A stretch of 64,000 nucleotides of DNA from Kitasatospora sp. MMS16-BH015 (GCF_002943525.1 NZ_CP025394.1:3658001-3722000), one strand, 5' to 3'. Counted from the stretch's first letter, positions 23,063 to 31,746 are shown. Numbers and translations: made by a program. Notes: a model not told the origin generated them from the sequence alone.

Positions 23063-23407
23063 ATGCTCAAGAAGACTTTCGCGACCGCCGGTCTGGTCGC
23101 GGCTGCGGTGGCCGCCGCGGCCGTGCCCGCCAACGCGATCGGCAACGCCGACGGCTCGGCGGCCTCGATCGAGGGCAACGGCGGCACCAACGCGACCGGC
23201 ACCTGGGGCAACCACAGCCCGAACTTCCACTTCCTCGACAACCCGAACATCTGCTTCCCCGAGATCCACAACGTCGGTGTCGCGGTGCTCGGCGTCGCGG
23301 TGCCGGTCGAGGTCCAGGCCCTGAACAACCAGCCGAAGCAGACCTGCGTGGTCGGCCAGAGCACCGCCGGCAGCGGCGATGGCGGCGTCTCCCACCTGGT
23401 CGGCTGA
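23063..23407 (+). CDS. rdlA: Rodlin (114 residues)
   Basis: Rodlins are secreted proteins that arrange chaplin fibrils into the paired rodlet layer on spores. Seen: signal peptide (residues 1-~30, ending ANA), then the family's conserved order IGNADGSAASIEGNGGTNAT, NHSPNFHFLDNPNICFPEIHN, VPVEVQALNNQ and the end CVVGQSTAGSGDGGVSHLVG. Two cysteines. The ATG at 23063 was chosen over a longer frame because the signal peptide begins there and GAGAGG precedes it. It is the upstream member of a tandem pair with 101 bp between them. The A/B naming is by position only. Confidence 0.96.
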   Translation: MLKKTFATAGLVAAAVAAAAVPANAIGNADGSAASIEGNGGTNATGTWGNHSPNFHFLDNPNICFPEIHNVGVAVLGVAVPVEVQALNNQPKQTCVVGQSTAGSGDGGVSHLVG

Positions 23408-23508
23408 CCTCACCGCACCACTGGATCGGCGGCACCTCCAGTGCCGCCGACTCACCCCTCTTCCACTCCCGCTCCACTCACCATCAGATCCGTAAAGGAA
23501 TCAGAACA

Positions 23509-23856
23509 ATGATCAAGAAGGCGTTCGCCACCCTGGGCGTTGCCGCTGCCGGTCTGGCCATGGCCGCCGCCCCCGCGATGGCCATCGGCGACTCGGACGG
23601 CTCCGCCACCTCCCTCCAGGGCAACGGCGGCACCAACGCGACCGGCACCCAGGGCAACCACAGCCCGAACTTCCACACCCTCGACAACCCGAACCTCTGC
23701 CTGCCCGAGGTTCACAACATCGCGGTCGGCGCGGCCATCGGCCTGGCGATCCCGGTCGAGGTCCCGGTCCTCAACAACAAGCCGACCCAGCAGTGCGTCG
23801 TCGGCCAGAACACCATCGGCTCGGGCGACGGTGGCGTCAGCCACCTGATCGGCTGA
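23509..23856 (+). CDS. rdlB: Rodlin (115 residues)
   Basis: Second rodlin, about 70 percent similar to the first by eye. It has a signal peptide ending in AMA, then IGDSDGSATSLQGNGGTNAT, NHSPNFHTLDNPNLCLPEVHN, VPVEVPVLNNKP and CVVGQNTIGSGDGGVSHLIG. Two cysteines in matching positions. Ribosome-binding site AAAGGAATC. A strong terminator follows 17 bp after the stop. Confidence 0.96.
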   Translation: MIKKAFATLGVAAAGLAMAAAPAMAIGDSDGSATSLQGNGGTNATGTQGNHSPNFHTLDNPNLCLPEVHNIAVGAAIGLAIPVEVPVLNNKPTQQCVVGQNTIGSGDGGVSHLIG

Positions 23857-23872
23857 TCTGCCGAAGCATCGA

Positions 23873-23910
23873 CCGCAGGGCCCGGGGGAGCGTCCCCCCG
23901 GGCCCTGCGG
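23873..23910 (+). terminator. Stem-loop terminator after the second rodlin
   Basis: A perfect 16-bp G/C stem (23873-23888 with 23895-23910, loop AGCGTC) followed by CCTTTC, directly after the rodlin stop codon. Confidence 0.88.
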
Positions 23911-24058
23911 CCTTTCGCCGTCCGGGCCGGGCCGCTGTCACCCCTGCGGCCCGGCGCGGCGCCCCACGGGCGGTCACCTCGTGTGACAGCCTGACCACTC
24001 AGCCCTATCACCGCAGCTCACGGCACCTGCCGCCGAGCTGCACGAGAGAGGACAGACC

Positions 24059-24316
24059 ATGAAGAGCAAGCTGGGCAAGGCCCTGCTCGTCACCGCCGGC
24101 GCGCTGGTCCTGGCCGGTGTCTCGGCCCCCGCCTACGCCCACGTGGCCGCCGGTGGCGGCGGCGAGTTCTTCGCCACCGCCGACTGCCCGTTCCTCGCCG
24201 GCGAGCAGCACGGGTGGGCCGCGACGGACCACATCTTCGCCGCGTACGAGCAGCACGGCTGGGCCAACAGCCACGCGCTCGGCGGCGGCGAGGACGGCAT
24301 CGCCGTCATCGAGTAG
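24059..24316 (+). CDS. Small secreted protein with repeated EQHGWA motif, downstream of the rodlins
   Basis: An 85-residue protein with signal peptide (residues 1-~27, cleavage after AYA) and a short mature chain. The mature chain contains one cysteine (ADCPFLAGEQ) and a repeated EQHGWA motif (first near residues 48-53, second near 63-68), with an aromatic/His composition and an acidic end. No family recognised. The ATG at 24059 has GAGAGGACAGACC upstream. Its own terminator follows (24334-24372). Its position behind chaplins and rodlins suggests a surface role, which is inference only. Confidence 0.78.
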   Translation: MKSKLGKALLVTAGALVLAGVSAPAYAHVAAGGGGEFFATADCPFLAGEQHGWAATDHIFAAYEQHGWANSHALGGGEDGIAVIE

Positions 24317-24333
24317 CGCTCACCCCGAGAGCA

Positions 24334-24372
24334 CCGGAGGCCGGGCCCCGCTGTGGGGAGCCCGGCCTCCGG
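24334..24372. terminator. Bidirectional terminator between the small secreted protein and hemB
   Basis: A 13-bp perfect outer stem (24334-24346 with 24360-24372) plus inner C/G pairing between convergent genes. Confidence 0.82.
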
Positions 24373-24391
24373 CCCGTTCTCGTCCGGTGGG

Positions 24392-25369
24392 TCAGAGCAT
24401 CCGGGCGGCCTCGACCGCCCAGTAGGTGAGGATCTGCTCGGCGCCCGCGCGGCGGATCGAGGTGAGCGTCTCCATGATCATGCGCTCCCGGTCCACCCAG
24501 CCGTTCGCGGCGGCCGCCTCGACCATCGCGTACTCGCCGGAGACCTGGTACGCGGCCACCGGCACCGGCGAGGCGTCGGCCACCTGCCGCAGGATGTCCA
24601 GGTAGGCCATGGCCGGCTTCACCATCACCAGGTCGGCGCCCTCGGCCACGTCCTGCTCCAGCTCGCGCAGCGACTCCCGCGCGTTGGCCGGGTCCTGCTG
24701 GTACGACTTGCGGTCGCCCTTGAGCGAGGAGCCCACGGCCTCCCGGAACGGCCCGAAGAAGGCCGAGGCGTACTTGGCCGTGTAGGCCAGGATCCCGGTG
24801 TCCTGGTAGCCTGCCTCGTCCAACGCCCGCCGGATCACGCCGATCTGACCGTCCATCATCCCGGACGGCCCGACCAGGTGCACCCCGGCCTCGGCCTGCA
24901 CCAGCGCCATCTCCTCGTACCGCTTGAGGGTGGCGTCGTTGTCCACGCTGCCGTCCTCGGCCAGCACCCCGCAGTGCCCGTGGTCGGTGTACTCGTCCAG
25001 GCAGAGGTCCGACATGACGACGAGGGCGTCACCGACCTCCGAGACCACGTCCCGGATCGCCAGCTGCAGGATCCCCTCCGGGTTGGTCCCCTCGCTCCCG
25101 ATCGCATCCTGCACCTCGGGCACCCCGAACAGCATGATCCCGCCCAGCCCGGCCTCCGCAGCCTCCACGGCGGCGCGGCGCAGGGTGTCCCGGGTGTGCT
25201 GGACGACGCCCGGCATCGAGCCGATCGGCTTCGGCTCCGTGATCCCCTCCCGGACGAAAGCGGGCAGGATCAGCTCGGCCGGATGCAGCCTGGTCTCGGC
25301 GACCAGCCGCCGCATGGCCGGGCTCTGCCGGAGCCGACGCGGGCGAACGTAAGGGAACTGAGCAGGCAC
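24392..25369 (-). CDS. hemB: Porphobilinogen synthase (delta-aminolevulinic acid dehydratase)
   Basis: Condenses two 5-aminolevulinate molecules to porphobilinogen in tetrapyrrole synthesis. The 325 residues show [22 protein letters not shown], the metal-binding segment [16 protein letters not shown] (reduced cysteine content, pointing to the Mg/K-type rather than the Zn-type enzyme), the first active-site lysine in [15 protein letters not shown] and the Schiff-base lysine in [14 protein letters not shown] start at 25369 with GGAG upstream. It lies after hemD but is separated by an intergenic inverted repeat, so it may have its own promoter. Confidence 0.97.
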   Translation of the reverse strand: MPAQFPYVRPRRLRQSPAMRRLVAETRLHPAELILPAFVREGITEPKPIGSMPGVVQHTRDTLRRAAVEAAEAGLGGIMLFGVPEVQDAIGSEGTNPEGILQLAIRDVVSEVGDALVVMSDLCLDEYTDHGHCGVLAEDGSVDNDATLKRYEEMALVQAEAGVHLVGPSGMMDGQIGVIRRALDEAGYQDTGILAYTAKYASAFFGPFREAVGSSLKGDRKSYQQDPANARESLRELEQDVAEGADLVMVKPAMAYLDILRQVADASPVPVAAYQVSGEYAMVEAAAANGWVDRERMIMETLTSIRRAGAEQILTYWAVEAARML

Positions 25370-25405
25370 AACGTCTCACTTTCTCCGCTTACAGAAACCA
25401 CTTCA

Positions 25406-25475
25406 GGGGCGCGGGGAACTGCGCGCGCAACCGTGCACCTCCGTAGAGGGCTGGTCGCGCAGTTCCCCGCGCCCC
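25406..25475. repeat. Intergenic inverted repeat (REP-like) between hemD and hemB
   Basis: A perfect 20-bp inverted repeat: GGGGCGCGGGGAACTGCGCG at 25406-25425 and its reverse complement at 25456-25475, with a 30-nt loop. The same element recurs at five or more places in the window. It can act as a terminator or mRNA-stabilising hairpin. Confidence 0.9.
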
Positions 25476-25487
25476 CGGGCGTAACGT

Positions 25488-27131
25488 CTAGCGCGCCTTC
25501 CTCCGGGAACCCGGGCGCCGCTCGCTCGGACGGTAGACCGGCTCACCGGCCGCCACAGCAGTATCCCGCCGTCCGGCGCCGAACTCGGCCAGCGCCTGCG
25601 CCAGAGCGGCAGCGCTGGGCGCCGGCGCCATCACGTCCACCCGCAGGCCGTGCTCCTCGGCGGTCTTCGCCGTGGCCGGGCCGATGCAGGCGATGATCGT
25701 GACGTTGTGCGGCTTGCCGGCGATGCCCACGAGGTTGCGGACCGTCGAGGACGAAGTGAAGAGCACGGCGTCGAAGCCGCCGCCCTTGATCGCCTCGCGG
25801 GTCTCGGCCGGCGGGGGCGAGGCGCGGACGGTGCGGTAGGCCGTCACGTCGTCCACCTCCCAGCCGAGCTCGACCAGGCCGGCCACCAGGGTCTCGGTGG
25901 CGATGTCGGCGCGCGGCAGCAGCACGCGGTCGATCGGGTCGAAGACCGGGTCGTACGGCGGCCAGTCCTCCAGCAGGCCGGCGGCCGACTGCTCGCCGCT
26001 CGGGACGAGGTCGGGCTTCACGCCGAAGTCGACCAGGGCCTGGGCGGTGGTCTCGCCGACGGCGGCGACCTTGATGCCGGCGAAGGCGCGGGCGTCGAGG
26101 CCGTACTCCTCGAACTTCTCGCGGACGGCCCGCACGGCGTTGACCGAGGTGAAGGCGATCCACTCGTAGCGGCCGGTCACCAGGCCCTTGATCGCCCGCT
26201 CCATCTGCTGCGGGGTGCGCGGCGGCTCGACCGCGATGGTCGGCACCTCCTGCGGCACGGCGCCGTAGCCCCGGAGCTGGTCGGAGAGGCCGTGGGCCTG
26301 CTCCTTGGTGCGGGGCACCAGGACGTTCCAGCCGAACAGCGGCTTGGTCTCGAACCAGGAGTACGAGGACCGGTGTGCGACCTGCTCGCCGACCACGGCT
26401 ATGACCGAGGTGGCGGGGTCGACCGGGGCCGAGACCGGGGAGGGCAGCACGCGGGCTGCCTTCAGGTCGGCGGCGATGGTCGCGAGCGTCGCGGTGAAGG
26501 TGCGCTGGCGGGTGGTGGTGCCGGAGAGCGTCGCGCAGAGCGCGGCGTCGGGCTTGCGGCCCTGGGCGACCAGCGCGTTGGCGGTGGCGGGCAGCTGGCC
26601 GAGCGTGGTGCGGACGACCAGGGTGGTCTCCGGCGCGCCGAGGTCGACCAGGGCGCCCGCGAGCAGCGCCGCGCCGTCCACGAAGCGCACGTCCGCGCCC
26701 TGGCTGCCGCGCAGCGGCACGCCGGCGTAGGCCGGGACGCCGACGGACTGGGCCACGCCGGGGACGACCTCGAAGGCGATCTCGGCCTGGGCGCAGCGGA
26801 GCATCTCCTCGGCCGCGCAGCCGTCCAGGCCCGGGTCGCCGTCGACGGTGCGGACGACGTGGCGGCCCGCGCGGACCGCCTCGGCGACCAGCTTGGCCAC
26901 GTCCAGGCCGTCCTCGTCGCACGGGGTGTGCACCTGGACGCCGCTGGGGCAGTGGGTGCGCACGGCGGCGGCGGTGAGCGGGTCGGCGATCAGGATGTCG
27001 GCGGAGGCGAGCACCTCGACCGCGCGCAGGGTGAGCAGCCCGGGGTCACCGGGGCCGGCTCCGAGGAAGGTGCAGCGACCGGCCGGGGTGGCCGGCGTGC
27101 TGGTCGGGCTGGTGGCGGCGGTGGGGCTCAT
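25488..27131 (-). CDS. hemD: Fused uroporphyrinogen-III C-methyltransferase / uroporphyrinogen-III synthase
   Basis: A bifunctional enzyme of 547 residues. The N-terminal half is a SAM-dependent uroporphyrinogen-III methyltransferase domain (FLGAGPGDPGLLTLRAVEVLASAD, residues ~23-50; FEVVPGVAQSVGVPAYAGVPL around 140), leading to sirohaem/cobalamin. The C-terminal half is a HemD synthase (VLVPRTKEQAHGLSDQLRGYGA, IAFTSVNAVRAVREKF, LLPRADIATETLVAGL, VLFTSSSTVRNLVGI) that closes the macrocycle. The fusion is usual in actinomycetes. The methyltransferase half keeps GxGxGDxxLLT. ATG at 27131 overlaps the hemC stop (ATGA). Confidence 0.95.
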   Translation of the reverse strand: MSPTAATSPTSTPATPAGRCTFLGAGPGDPGLLTLRAVEVLASADILIADPLTAAAVRTHCPSGVQVHTPCDEDGLDVAKLVAEAVRAGRHVVRTVDGDPGLDGCAAEEMLRCAQAEIAFEVVPGVAQSVGVPAYAGVPLRGSQGADVRFVDGAALLAGALVDLGAPETTLVVRTTLGQLPATANALVAQGRKPDAALCATLSGTTTRQRTFTATLATIAADLKAARVLPSPVSAPVDPATSVIAVVGEQVAHRSSYSWFETKPLFGWNVLVPRTKEQAHGLSDQLRGYGAVPQEVPTIAVEPPRTPQQMERAIKGLVTGRYEWIAFTSVNAVRAVREKFEEYGLDARAFAGIKVAAVGETTAQALVDFGVKPDLVPSGEQSAAGLLEDWPPYDPVFDPIDRVLLPRADIATETLVAGLVELGWEVDDVTAYRTVRASPPPAETREAIKGGGFDAVLFTSSSTVRNLVGIAGKPHNVTIIACIGPATAKTAEEHGLRVDVMAPAPSAAALAQALAEFGAGRRDTAVAAGEPVYRPSERRPGSRRKAR

Positions 27132-28150
27132 CGGGCTCGCTCCCCCATCAGAGTGGCCGCGCCCGCTTCGAGCAGCCGGGCGGCGAGCGCGTGGCCGAGG
27201 GCCGTCGCCTGCCGTTCGGCCGTCTCGTCGAGGACAAGCGGGCCAGTGGCGGTCATCTTCAGCAGGGTGGCGCCGTCGACGGTGCCGACCACGCCCTCCA
27301 GCCGCAGTTCGGTGCCCTCCCAGGCCGCGAGCGCGGCCACGGGGGCGGAGCAGCCCGCCTCCAGCGCGGCCAGCAGGGCGCGCTCGGCGGTGACGGCGGC
27401 CCGGGTGGGGGCGTGGTCGAGGGCGGCGAGCTCGCGGGCCAGGTCCGGGGCGAGGCACTCGACGGCGAGCGCACCCTGGCCGGGCGCCGGGAGCATCAGC
27501 TCGGGGTCAAGGTGCTCGGTGAGGTCGGCGCTGCGGCCGAGCCGGTTGAGGCCGGCGGTGGCGAGCACCACGGCGTCCAGCTCGCCCTTGGTGACGTAGC
27601 CGATCCGGGTGTCCACGTTGCCGCGGATCGCCACCGTCTCGAGGGCGGCGCCGCGCGCGGCGGCCCAGGCGTTGAGCTGGGCCATCCGGCGCGGGGAGCC
27701 GGTGCCGATCCGGGCGGTGTGCCCGGCCAGCTTCTCGACCAGCTCCTCCAGGGTCAGCCCGTCCCGGGCCACCAGCGCGTCGCGCGAGTCCTCGCGCTCC
27801 GGCACGGCGGCCAGGATCAGGCCCGCGGGGGCGGCGGTGGGCAGGTCCTTGAGGGAGTGCACGGCCAGGTCGATCTCGCCCGCGAGCAGCGCGTCGCGCA
27901 GTGCGGAGACGAAGACGCCGGTGCCGCCGATCTGGGCCAGGGCCTCGCGCGAGGTGTCGCCGTAGGTGGTGATCTCCACCAGCTCGACGGGCCGCCCGGT
28001 CACCCGGGAGACCTCGCGGGCGACCATGCCCGACTGCGCCATCGCGAGGGCGCTGCGGCGGGTGCCGAGGCGCAGTGGCGCGGCTGACTCTTGACCATTC
28101 ATCAGGTGATCGTCCCGGTCGTGCTCGTGGGGGTCTGTCGGGTGGTTCAT
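27128..28150 (-). CDS. hemC: Hydroxymethylbilane synthase (porphobilinogen deaminase)
   Basis: Polymerises four porphobilinogens to hydroxymethylbilane. The 340 residues show LRLGTRRSALAMAQSGMVA, the IRGNVDTRI segment, and the cofactor cysteine of the dipyrromethane in LLAALEAGCSAPVAA (Cys267). The ATG at 28150 overlaps the hemA stop codon by four bases (ATGA). An internal ATG (28102) would give a length closer to most homologues. Coupling favours the longer form; its first 16 residues (His/Asp-rich) are not conserved. It overlaps hemD by 4 bp as well. Confidence 0.96.
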   Translation of the reverse strand: MNHPTDPHEHDRDDHLMNGQESAAPLRLGTRRSALAMAQSGMVAREVSRVTGRPVELVEITTYGDTSREALAQIGGTGVFVSALRDALLAGEIDLAVHSLKDLPTAAPAGLILAAVPEREDSRDALVARDGLTLEELVEKLAGHTARIGTGSPRRMAQLNAWAAARGAALETVAIRGNVDTRIGYVTKGELDAVVLATAGLNRLGRSADLTEHLDPELMLPAPGQGALAVECLAPDLARELAALDHAPTRAAVTAERALLAALEAGCSAPVAALAAWEGTELRLEGVVGTVDGATLLKMTATGPLVLDETAERQATALGHALAARLLEAGAATLMGERAR

Positions 28151-29514
28151 CTGGTGCCTCCCGCGGGGGTGGCGGTACTGCTGGGCCCGGCCTGGGCACC
28201 GATCGGGGTGCCGGACACAGCCTGCACCGCCGCGAGGTCCAGGTCGAACAGTTCGCGCAGGGCGTCGGCGTACCCGGCGCCGCCCGGCTCGGCGGCCAGC
28301 TGCTTGACCCGCACGGTGGGGGCGTGCAGCAGCTTGTCGACGACCCGCTTGACGGTCTGCGAGACCTCGGCCCGGATCCGCTCGTCCAGGCCGGGCAGCC
28401 GGGTGTTGAGGCGGCCGAGCTCGCTCAGCACCACCTCGGAGGCCATCGCGCGCAGCGCGACCACGGTGGGCGCGATCCGGGCGGCCCGCTGGGCCGCGCC
28501 GAAGGCGGTCACCTCGTCGGCGACGATGCCGGTGACGGCGTCCACGTCGCCCGCGCCGGGCGTGGCGGCGTCGGCCTCGGAGAGGCTCTCCAGGTCGACC
28601 AGCAGCGCGCCGGGCAGCTCGTGCACCGCGTGGTCCACGTCGCGCGGCATCGCCAGGTCGAGGAAGGCGAGCGGGGTGTCGGCCGTCCGGCGCTCGACGG
28701 CGGCGGCCACCTGCCCGGCGGTGATCACCACGCCGGCCGCGCCGGTGCAGGAGATCACCAGGTCGACCTCGGCCATCGCCTCGGCGGTCTTGGCCCAGTC
28801 CACCACCTGGACGGCCACCGCCTGGGCGGCCCCGCCCAGGTTGGCGGCCAGCCGCTCGGCCCGCTCGGGCGTGCGGTTGGAGATCAGCAGTTCGGACACC
28901 CCGGCCCGGACCAGCGTGGCGGCGGCCAGCGAGCTCATCGAGCCGGCCCCGACCACCAGGGCCCGCTTGCCGGCGATCTCCCCGGCGCCCTTGGCGATCT
29001 GGTCCAGCCCGAAGGTGACCAGCGACTGGCCGGCCTTGTCGATGCCGGTCTCGCTGTGCGCCCGCTTGCCGACCCGCAGCGCGGTCTGGAACAGCTCGTT
29101 CAGTCCGCGCCCGGCGGTGTGCTCCTCCTGCGCCCGGGCCAGCGCGTCGCGCAGCTGGCCGAGGATCTGGCCCTCGCCGACCACCATCGAGTCCAGGCCG
29201 CAGGCCACCGAGAAGATGTGGTGGACGGCGCGGTCCTCGTAGTGCACGTAGAGGTGGGAGGTGAGCTCCTCCAGGCCGACGCCGCTGTGGTGCGAGAGCA
29301 GCAGGGAGAGCTCGGCCACGCCCGCGTGGAACTTCTCCACGTCGGCGTAGAGCTCGATCCGGTTGCAGGTGTTGACCAGCGCGACCTCGCCGACCGTCTC
29401 GTTGGCGGCGGCGTCGCGCAGCAGCAGGGCCGGGGTCTCACCGGTCAGCGCGGCACGCTCCAGCACGCCGACGGGGGTCGTGCGGTGGCTCAGCCCAACG
29501 ACGAGAAGACTCAT
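28147..29514 (-). CDS. hemA: Glutamyl-tRNA reductase
   Basis: First committed step of the C5 route: reduces glutamyl-tRNA to glutamate-1-semialdehyde with NADPH. The 455 residues show the start LLVVGLSHRTTPVGVLE, the catalytic Cys50 in VNTCNRIELY, FSVACGLDSMVVGEGQILGQL, the NADPH Rossmann loop VVGAGSMSSLAA and the ends of the dimerisation helices. It sits 68 bp after rex in the rex-hemA-hemC-hemD run, the arrangement known from S. coelicolor, where the operon is controlled by Rex. Confidence 0.97.
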   Translation of the reverse strand: MSLLVVGLSHRTTPVGVLERAALTGETPALLLRDAAANETVGEVALVNTCNRIELYADVEKFHAGVAELSLLLSHHSGVGLEELTSHLYVHYEDRAVHHIFSVACGLDSMVVGEGQILGQLRDALARAQEEHTAGRGLNELFQTALRVGKRAHSETGIDKAGQSLVTFGLDQIAKGAGEIAGKRALVVGAGSMSSLAAATLVRAGVSELLISNRTPERAERLAANLGGAAQAVAVQVVDWAKTAEAMAEVDLVISCTGAAGVVITAGQVAAAVERRTADTPLAFLDLAMPRDVDHAVHELPGALLVDLESLSEADAATPGAGDVDAVTGIVADEVTAFGAAQRAARIAPTVVALRAMASEVVLSELGRLNTRLPGLDERIRAEVSQTVKRVVDKLLHAPTVRVKQLAAEPGGAGYADALRELFDLDLAAVQAVSGTPIGAQAGPSSTATPAGGTR

Positions 29515-29581
29515 GCCCGCCCCTTGTCCGTACAGCCGCGGTGGCTCCTACCGCCGCGGCGCTTCTGGTCCCGGTGGCCGT

Positions 29582-30442
29582 TCACGCGGGCATCACCGCG
29601 GACAGGTCACCCTCGGGGCCGGGCTTGCCGCCCTTGCCCGGCTCCGGCTTGGCCTGGCCGCCGGCAGCCCGGCGCAGCTTGGCGGCGGCGGCGCGGACCG
29701 GGCCGGGGGCCCGGTCGAGCACCGAGTCACCGCGGTCCGGCTCCTCGCCGGCCTTGCGCTGCTCGTGGAAGGCCAGGATCTGGAGCTCTATCGAGAGGTC
29801 GACCTTGCGGACGTCCACGCCGTCCGGCACGTTGAGCACCGTCGGCGCGAAGTTCAGGATGCTGGTCACGCCGGCCTCCACCAGCCGGTCGCAGACCTGC
29901 TGGGCGGCCCCGGGCGGGGTGGTGATCACACCGATCGAGACGTGCTGGCTGGCGACGATCTCCTCCAGCTCGTCCATGTGCCGCACCGGCAGCCCGGCGG
30001 CGCTGCCGCCGACCACGGACGGGTCGGCGTCCAGCAGCGCGGCCACCCGGAAGCCACGGGAGGCGAAGCCGCCGTAGTTGGCCAGCGCGTGCCCCAGGTT
30101 CCCGATGCCGACGATGACGACCGGCCAGTCCTGGGTCAGGCCCAGCTCGCGGGAGATCTGGTAGACGAGGTACTCGACGTCGTAGCCGACACCGCGGGTG
30201 CCGTACGAGCCGAGGTAGGAGAAGTCCTTGCGCAGCTTGGCCGAGTTCACCCCGGCGGCGGCGGCCAGCTCCTCGGAGGAGACGGTCGGGACGGAGCGCT
30301 CGGAGAGCGCGGTCAGCGCCCGCAGGTAGAGCGGGAGCCGGGCGACGGTCGCCTCCGGGATGCCCCGGGCACGCGAGGGTCGGCGCGAGGCGCCCTGGTC
30401 GGGCCCCTGCGAACTGCTCTGTGGTGATCGGCCGATTGCCAC
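29582..30442 (-). CDS. rex: Redox-sensing transcriptional repressor Rex
   Basis: Represses target genes and releases DNA when NADH is high. Its 286 residues have an N-terminal winged helix (IPEATVARLPLYLRALTAL; AAAAGVNSAKLRKDFSYLGSYGTRGVGYDV) and a Rossmann domain with the NADH loop GIGNLG (112-117). A C-terminal extension of ~45 residues rich in Pro/Lys/Gly is longer than usual. The GTG at 30442 is preceded by AGGAG. A Rex operator lies 47-64 bp upstream. Negative self-regulation together with the haem genes is known for Streptomyces. Confidence 0.97.
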   Translation of the reverse strand: MAIGRSPQSSSQGPDQGASRRPSRARGIPEATVARLPLYLRALTALSERSVPTVSSEELAAAAGVNSAKLRKDFSYLGSYGTRGVGYDVEYLVYQISRELGLTQDWPVVIVGIGNLGHALANYGGFASRGFRVAALLDADPSVVGGSAAGLPVRHMDELEEIVASQHVSIGVITTPPGAAQQVCDRLVEAGVTSILNFAPTVLNVPDGVDVRKVDLSIELQILAFHEQRKAGEEPDRGDSVLDRAPGPVRAAAAKLRRAAGGQAKPEPGKGGKPGPEGDLSAVMPA

Positions 30443-30488
30443 GGTGCTCCTGTGGGTGAAGCTGGGCTTTGGCAGCCAGGCTATGCGT

Positions 30489-30506
30489 TTGTGAACGTGT
30501 GCACAA
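30489..30506. promoter_or_regulatory. Rex operator (ROP) and probable rex promoter
   Basis: TTGTGAACGTGTGCACAA matches the established Rex consensus TTGTGAA-N4-TTCACAA at nearly every position (one half-site change). On the minus strand, TTGTGC within the site serves as a possible -35 element, with TAGCCT 17 bp downstream as -10. The operator would then block polymerase directly. This is the arrangement reported for the rex-hemACD promoter of S. coelicolor. Confidence 0.92.
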
Positions 30507-30532
30507 AGATGGTGTCCGTTTTGTCCCCGCAC

Positions 30533-30548
30533 AGTGATGCGCATCACT
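30533..30548. promoter_or_regulatory. Perfect 16-bp palindrome AGTGATGCGCATCACT
   Basis: A perfect palindrome (AGTGATGC / GCATCACT) overlapping the stop codon of the exonuclease gene and lying ~40 bp upstream of the Rex operator on the minus-strand direction. AGTGA...TCACT halves resemble the older BldD consensus. A second regulator of the rex operon is possible. Confidence 0.6.
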
Positions 30549-31224
30549 CGCCACCCAGTGCGGTCAGCACCAGGCCCGGACGCTCGCCGCCCTGCGGCCA
30601 CGGCCCGTACGGGGCATCGCGCCGGATCAGCGCACCGGCCGGCCGGAGGGCGGCCCGGCCCAGGCGCGGCCAGGGCACCCGGGCGGCCGCGGTCAGCGGC
30701 TCGGCCCAGTCCACCGGCGGGCACTTCAGGGTGTGTACGCAGTGCCGCAGCAGGTCGGCGGTGGCCCGGGCGTCGCCCAGCGCGGTGTGCGCGGGATACC
30801 AACCGAGCCCGGCCGCCGCCACGCAGGCGGCCAGGCCGTAGCCGCCGGCCCCGGCCAGGCGGCCCCGGGCGAGGCTCATCGTGCAGAGCAGCGGGACGGG
30901 CGGCAGGGGTATCCCGATCCGGGCGAACTCCCGCTCCAGGAAGGCCCGGTCGCAGCTGACGTGGTGGCCGACCAGCACCCGGCCGGCCAGCCGCTCCAGC
31001 AGGTGCGGTGCGACCTCGCGGAAGCGCGGGGCGCCGACCACGTCCTCCTGGGCGATCCGGTGCACATGGGTGGGTCCGACCGGCCCGGCCGGGTCGAGCA
31101 GCGTGGAGAACTCGCCCTCGGGCCGCAGCTGCTCGTCCAGCAGCACCACCGCGACCTCCACCACCCGGTGGCGCCACGGGCTGCGACCGGTGGCCTCGAC
31201 GTCGACCACGGCGTAGCCGCGCAT
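30544..31224 (-). CDS. DnaQ-like 3'-5' exonuclease
   Basis: A 226-residue DEDDh exonuclease of the DNA polymerase III epsilon-like group, trimming single-stranded nucleic acid in repair or proofreading. Motifs: YAVVDVEATG (Exo I, Asp/Glu), VGHHVSCDRAFLEREF (Exo II) and HTALGDARATADLLRHCV (Exo III, His and Asp). The ATG at 31224 fits the usual start of the fold. The C-terminal ~60 residues are Pro/Arg-rich and unassigned. It lies upstream of rex with 101 bp between. Confidence 0.9.
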   Translation of the reverse strand: MRGYAVVDVEATGRSPWRHRVVEVAVVLLDEQLRPEGEFSTLLDPAGPVGPTHVHRIAQEDVVGAPRFREVAPHLLERLAGRVLVGHHVSCDRAFLEREFARIGIPLPPVPLLCTMSLARGRLAGAGGYGLAACVAAAGLGWYPAHTALGDARATADLLRHCVHTLKCPPVDWAEPLTAAARVPWPRLGRAALRPAGALIRRDAPYGPWPQGGERPGLVLTALGGE

Positions 31225-31330
31225 GGGAGCCCTCCTCCGTCTACAGCCCCCGGCGACCAAAACGATTAGATCGTAAGCCGACCAATGCAGGAGAAGAAAA
31301 GCCTTTCAGGCACGCCCTGGCAACGATTCG

Positions 31331-31366
31331 GCCTCCCACCCCCGCCGTCCGGCGGGGGTGGGAGGC
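31331..31366 (-). terminator. Stem-loop terminator after the glutaredoxin-like gene
   Basis: A perfect 16-bp stem (31331-31346 with 31351-31366) and GTCC loop, 5 bp after the stop codon of the leftward gene at 31372. Confidence 0.9.
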
Positions 31367-31371
31367 CGAGC

Positions 31372-31650
31372 TCAGGCGCCCAGGCCGGCCCGGAGGCGGC
31401 GCTCGTCCACGCGCCAGAAGTCGTGCTGCTCGCCGTCGATCAGGGTCACCGGGATCTGCTCCCAGTAAGTGCGGTACAGCTCCTCGTCCTGGGTGATGTC
31501 CTTCTCCTCGAAGGCGGCGCCGAGCTCGCCGGTCACCTTGAGGATCACCTCGCGGGCCTCGTCGCAGAGGTGGCAGCCGGGCTTGCCGACCAGCGTGACG
31601 GTGCGCTCGGCCGGCTTCTTCTTGGTGTCGCGTCGCAGCAGTGGGCTCAC
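31372..31650 (-). CDS. Glutaredoxin-family thioredoxin-fold protein
   Basis: A 92-residue thioredoxin-fold protein with active-site CxxC (GKPGCHLCDEARE, cysteines near residues 25 and 28) and the cis-proline (IPVTLIDGE). The family is DUF836/glutaredoxin-like and reduces disulfides; the electron donor is unknown. GTG at 31650 was chosen because VSPLLRR begins there and the longer frames run through unrelated sequence. It is divergent from the phosphatase gene. Confidence 0.9.
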   Translation of the reverse strand: MSPLLRRDTKKKPAERTVTLVGKPGCHLCDEAREVILKVTGELGAAFEEKDITQDEELYRTYWEQIPVTLIDGEQHDFWRVDERRLRAGLGA

Positions 31651-31746
31651 CGGCCCATTGTGGGCCACGCGCCGGATGCGGGTTGTTAACGACGGCGGCA
31701 TGCCGCGGCCATGGGTCTCACAAGCGGAGCTGACTATGCTCGACGC

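Noticed and set aside
25406..25475. Could the inverted repeats be insertion-sequence ends
   Set aside because: The loop is only 30 nt and no transposase or target duplication is visible. The elements sit at gene ends without coding content.
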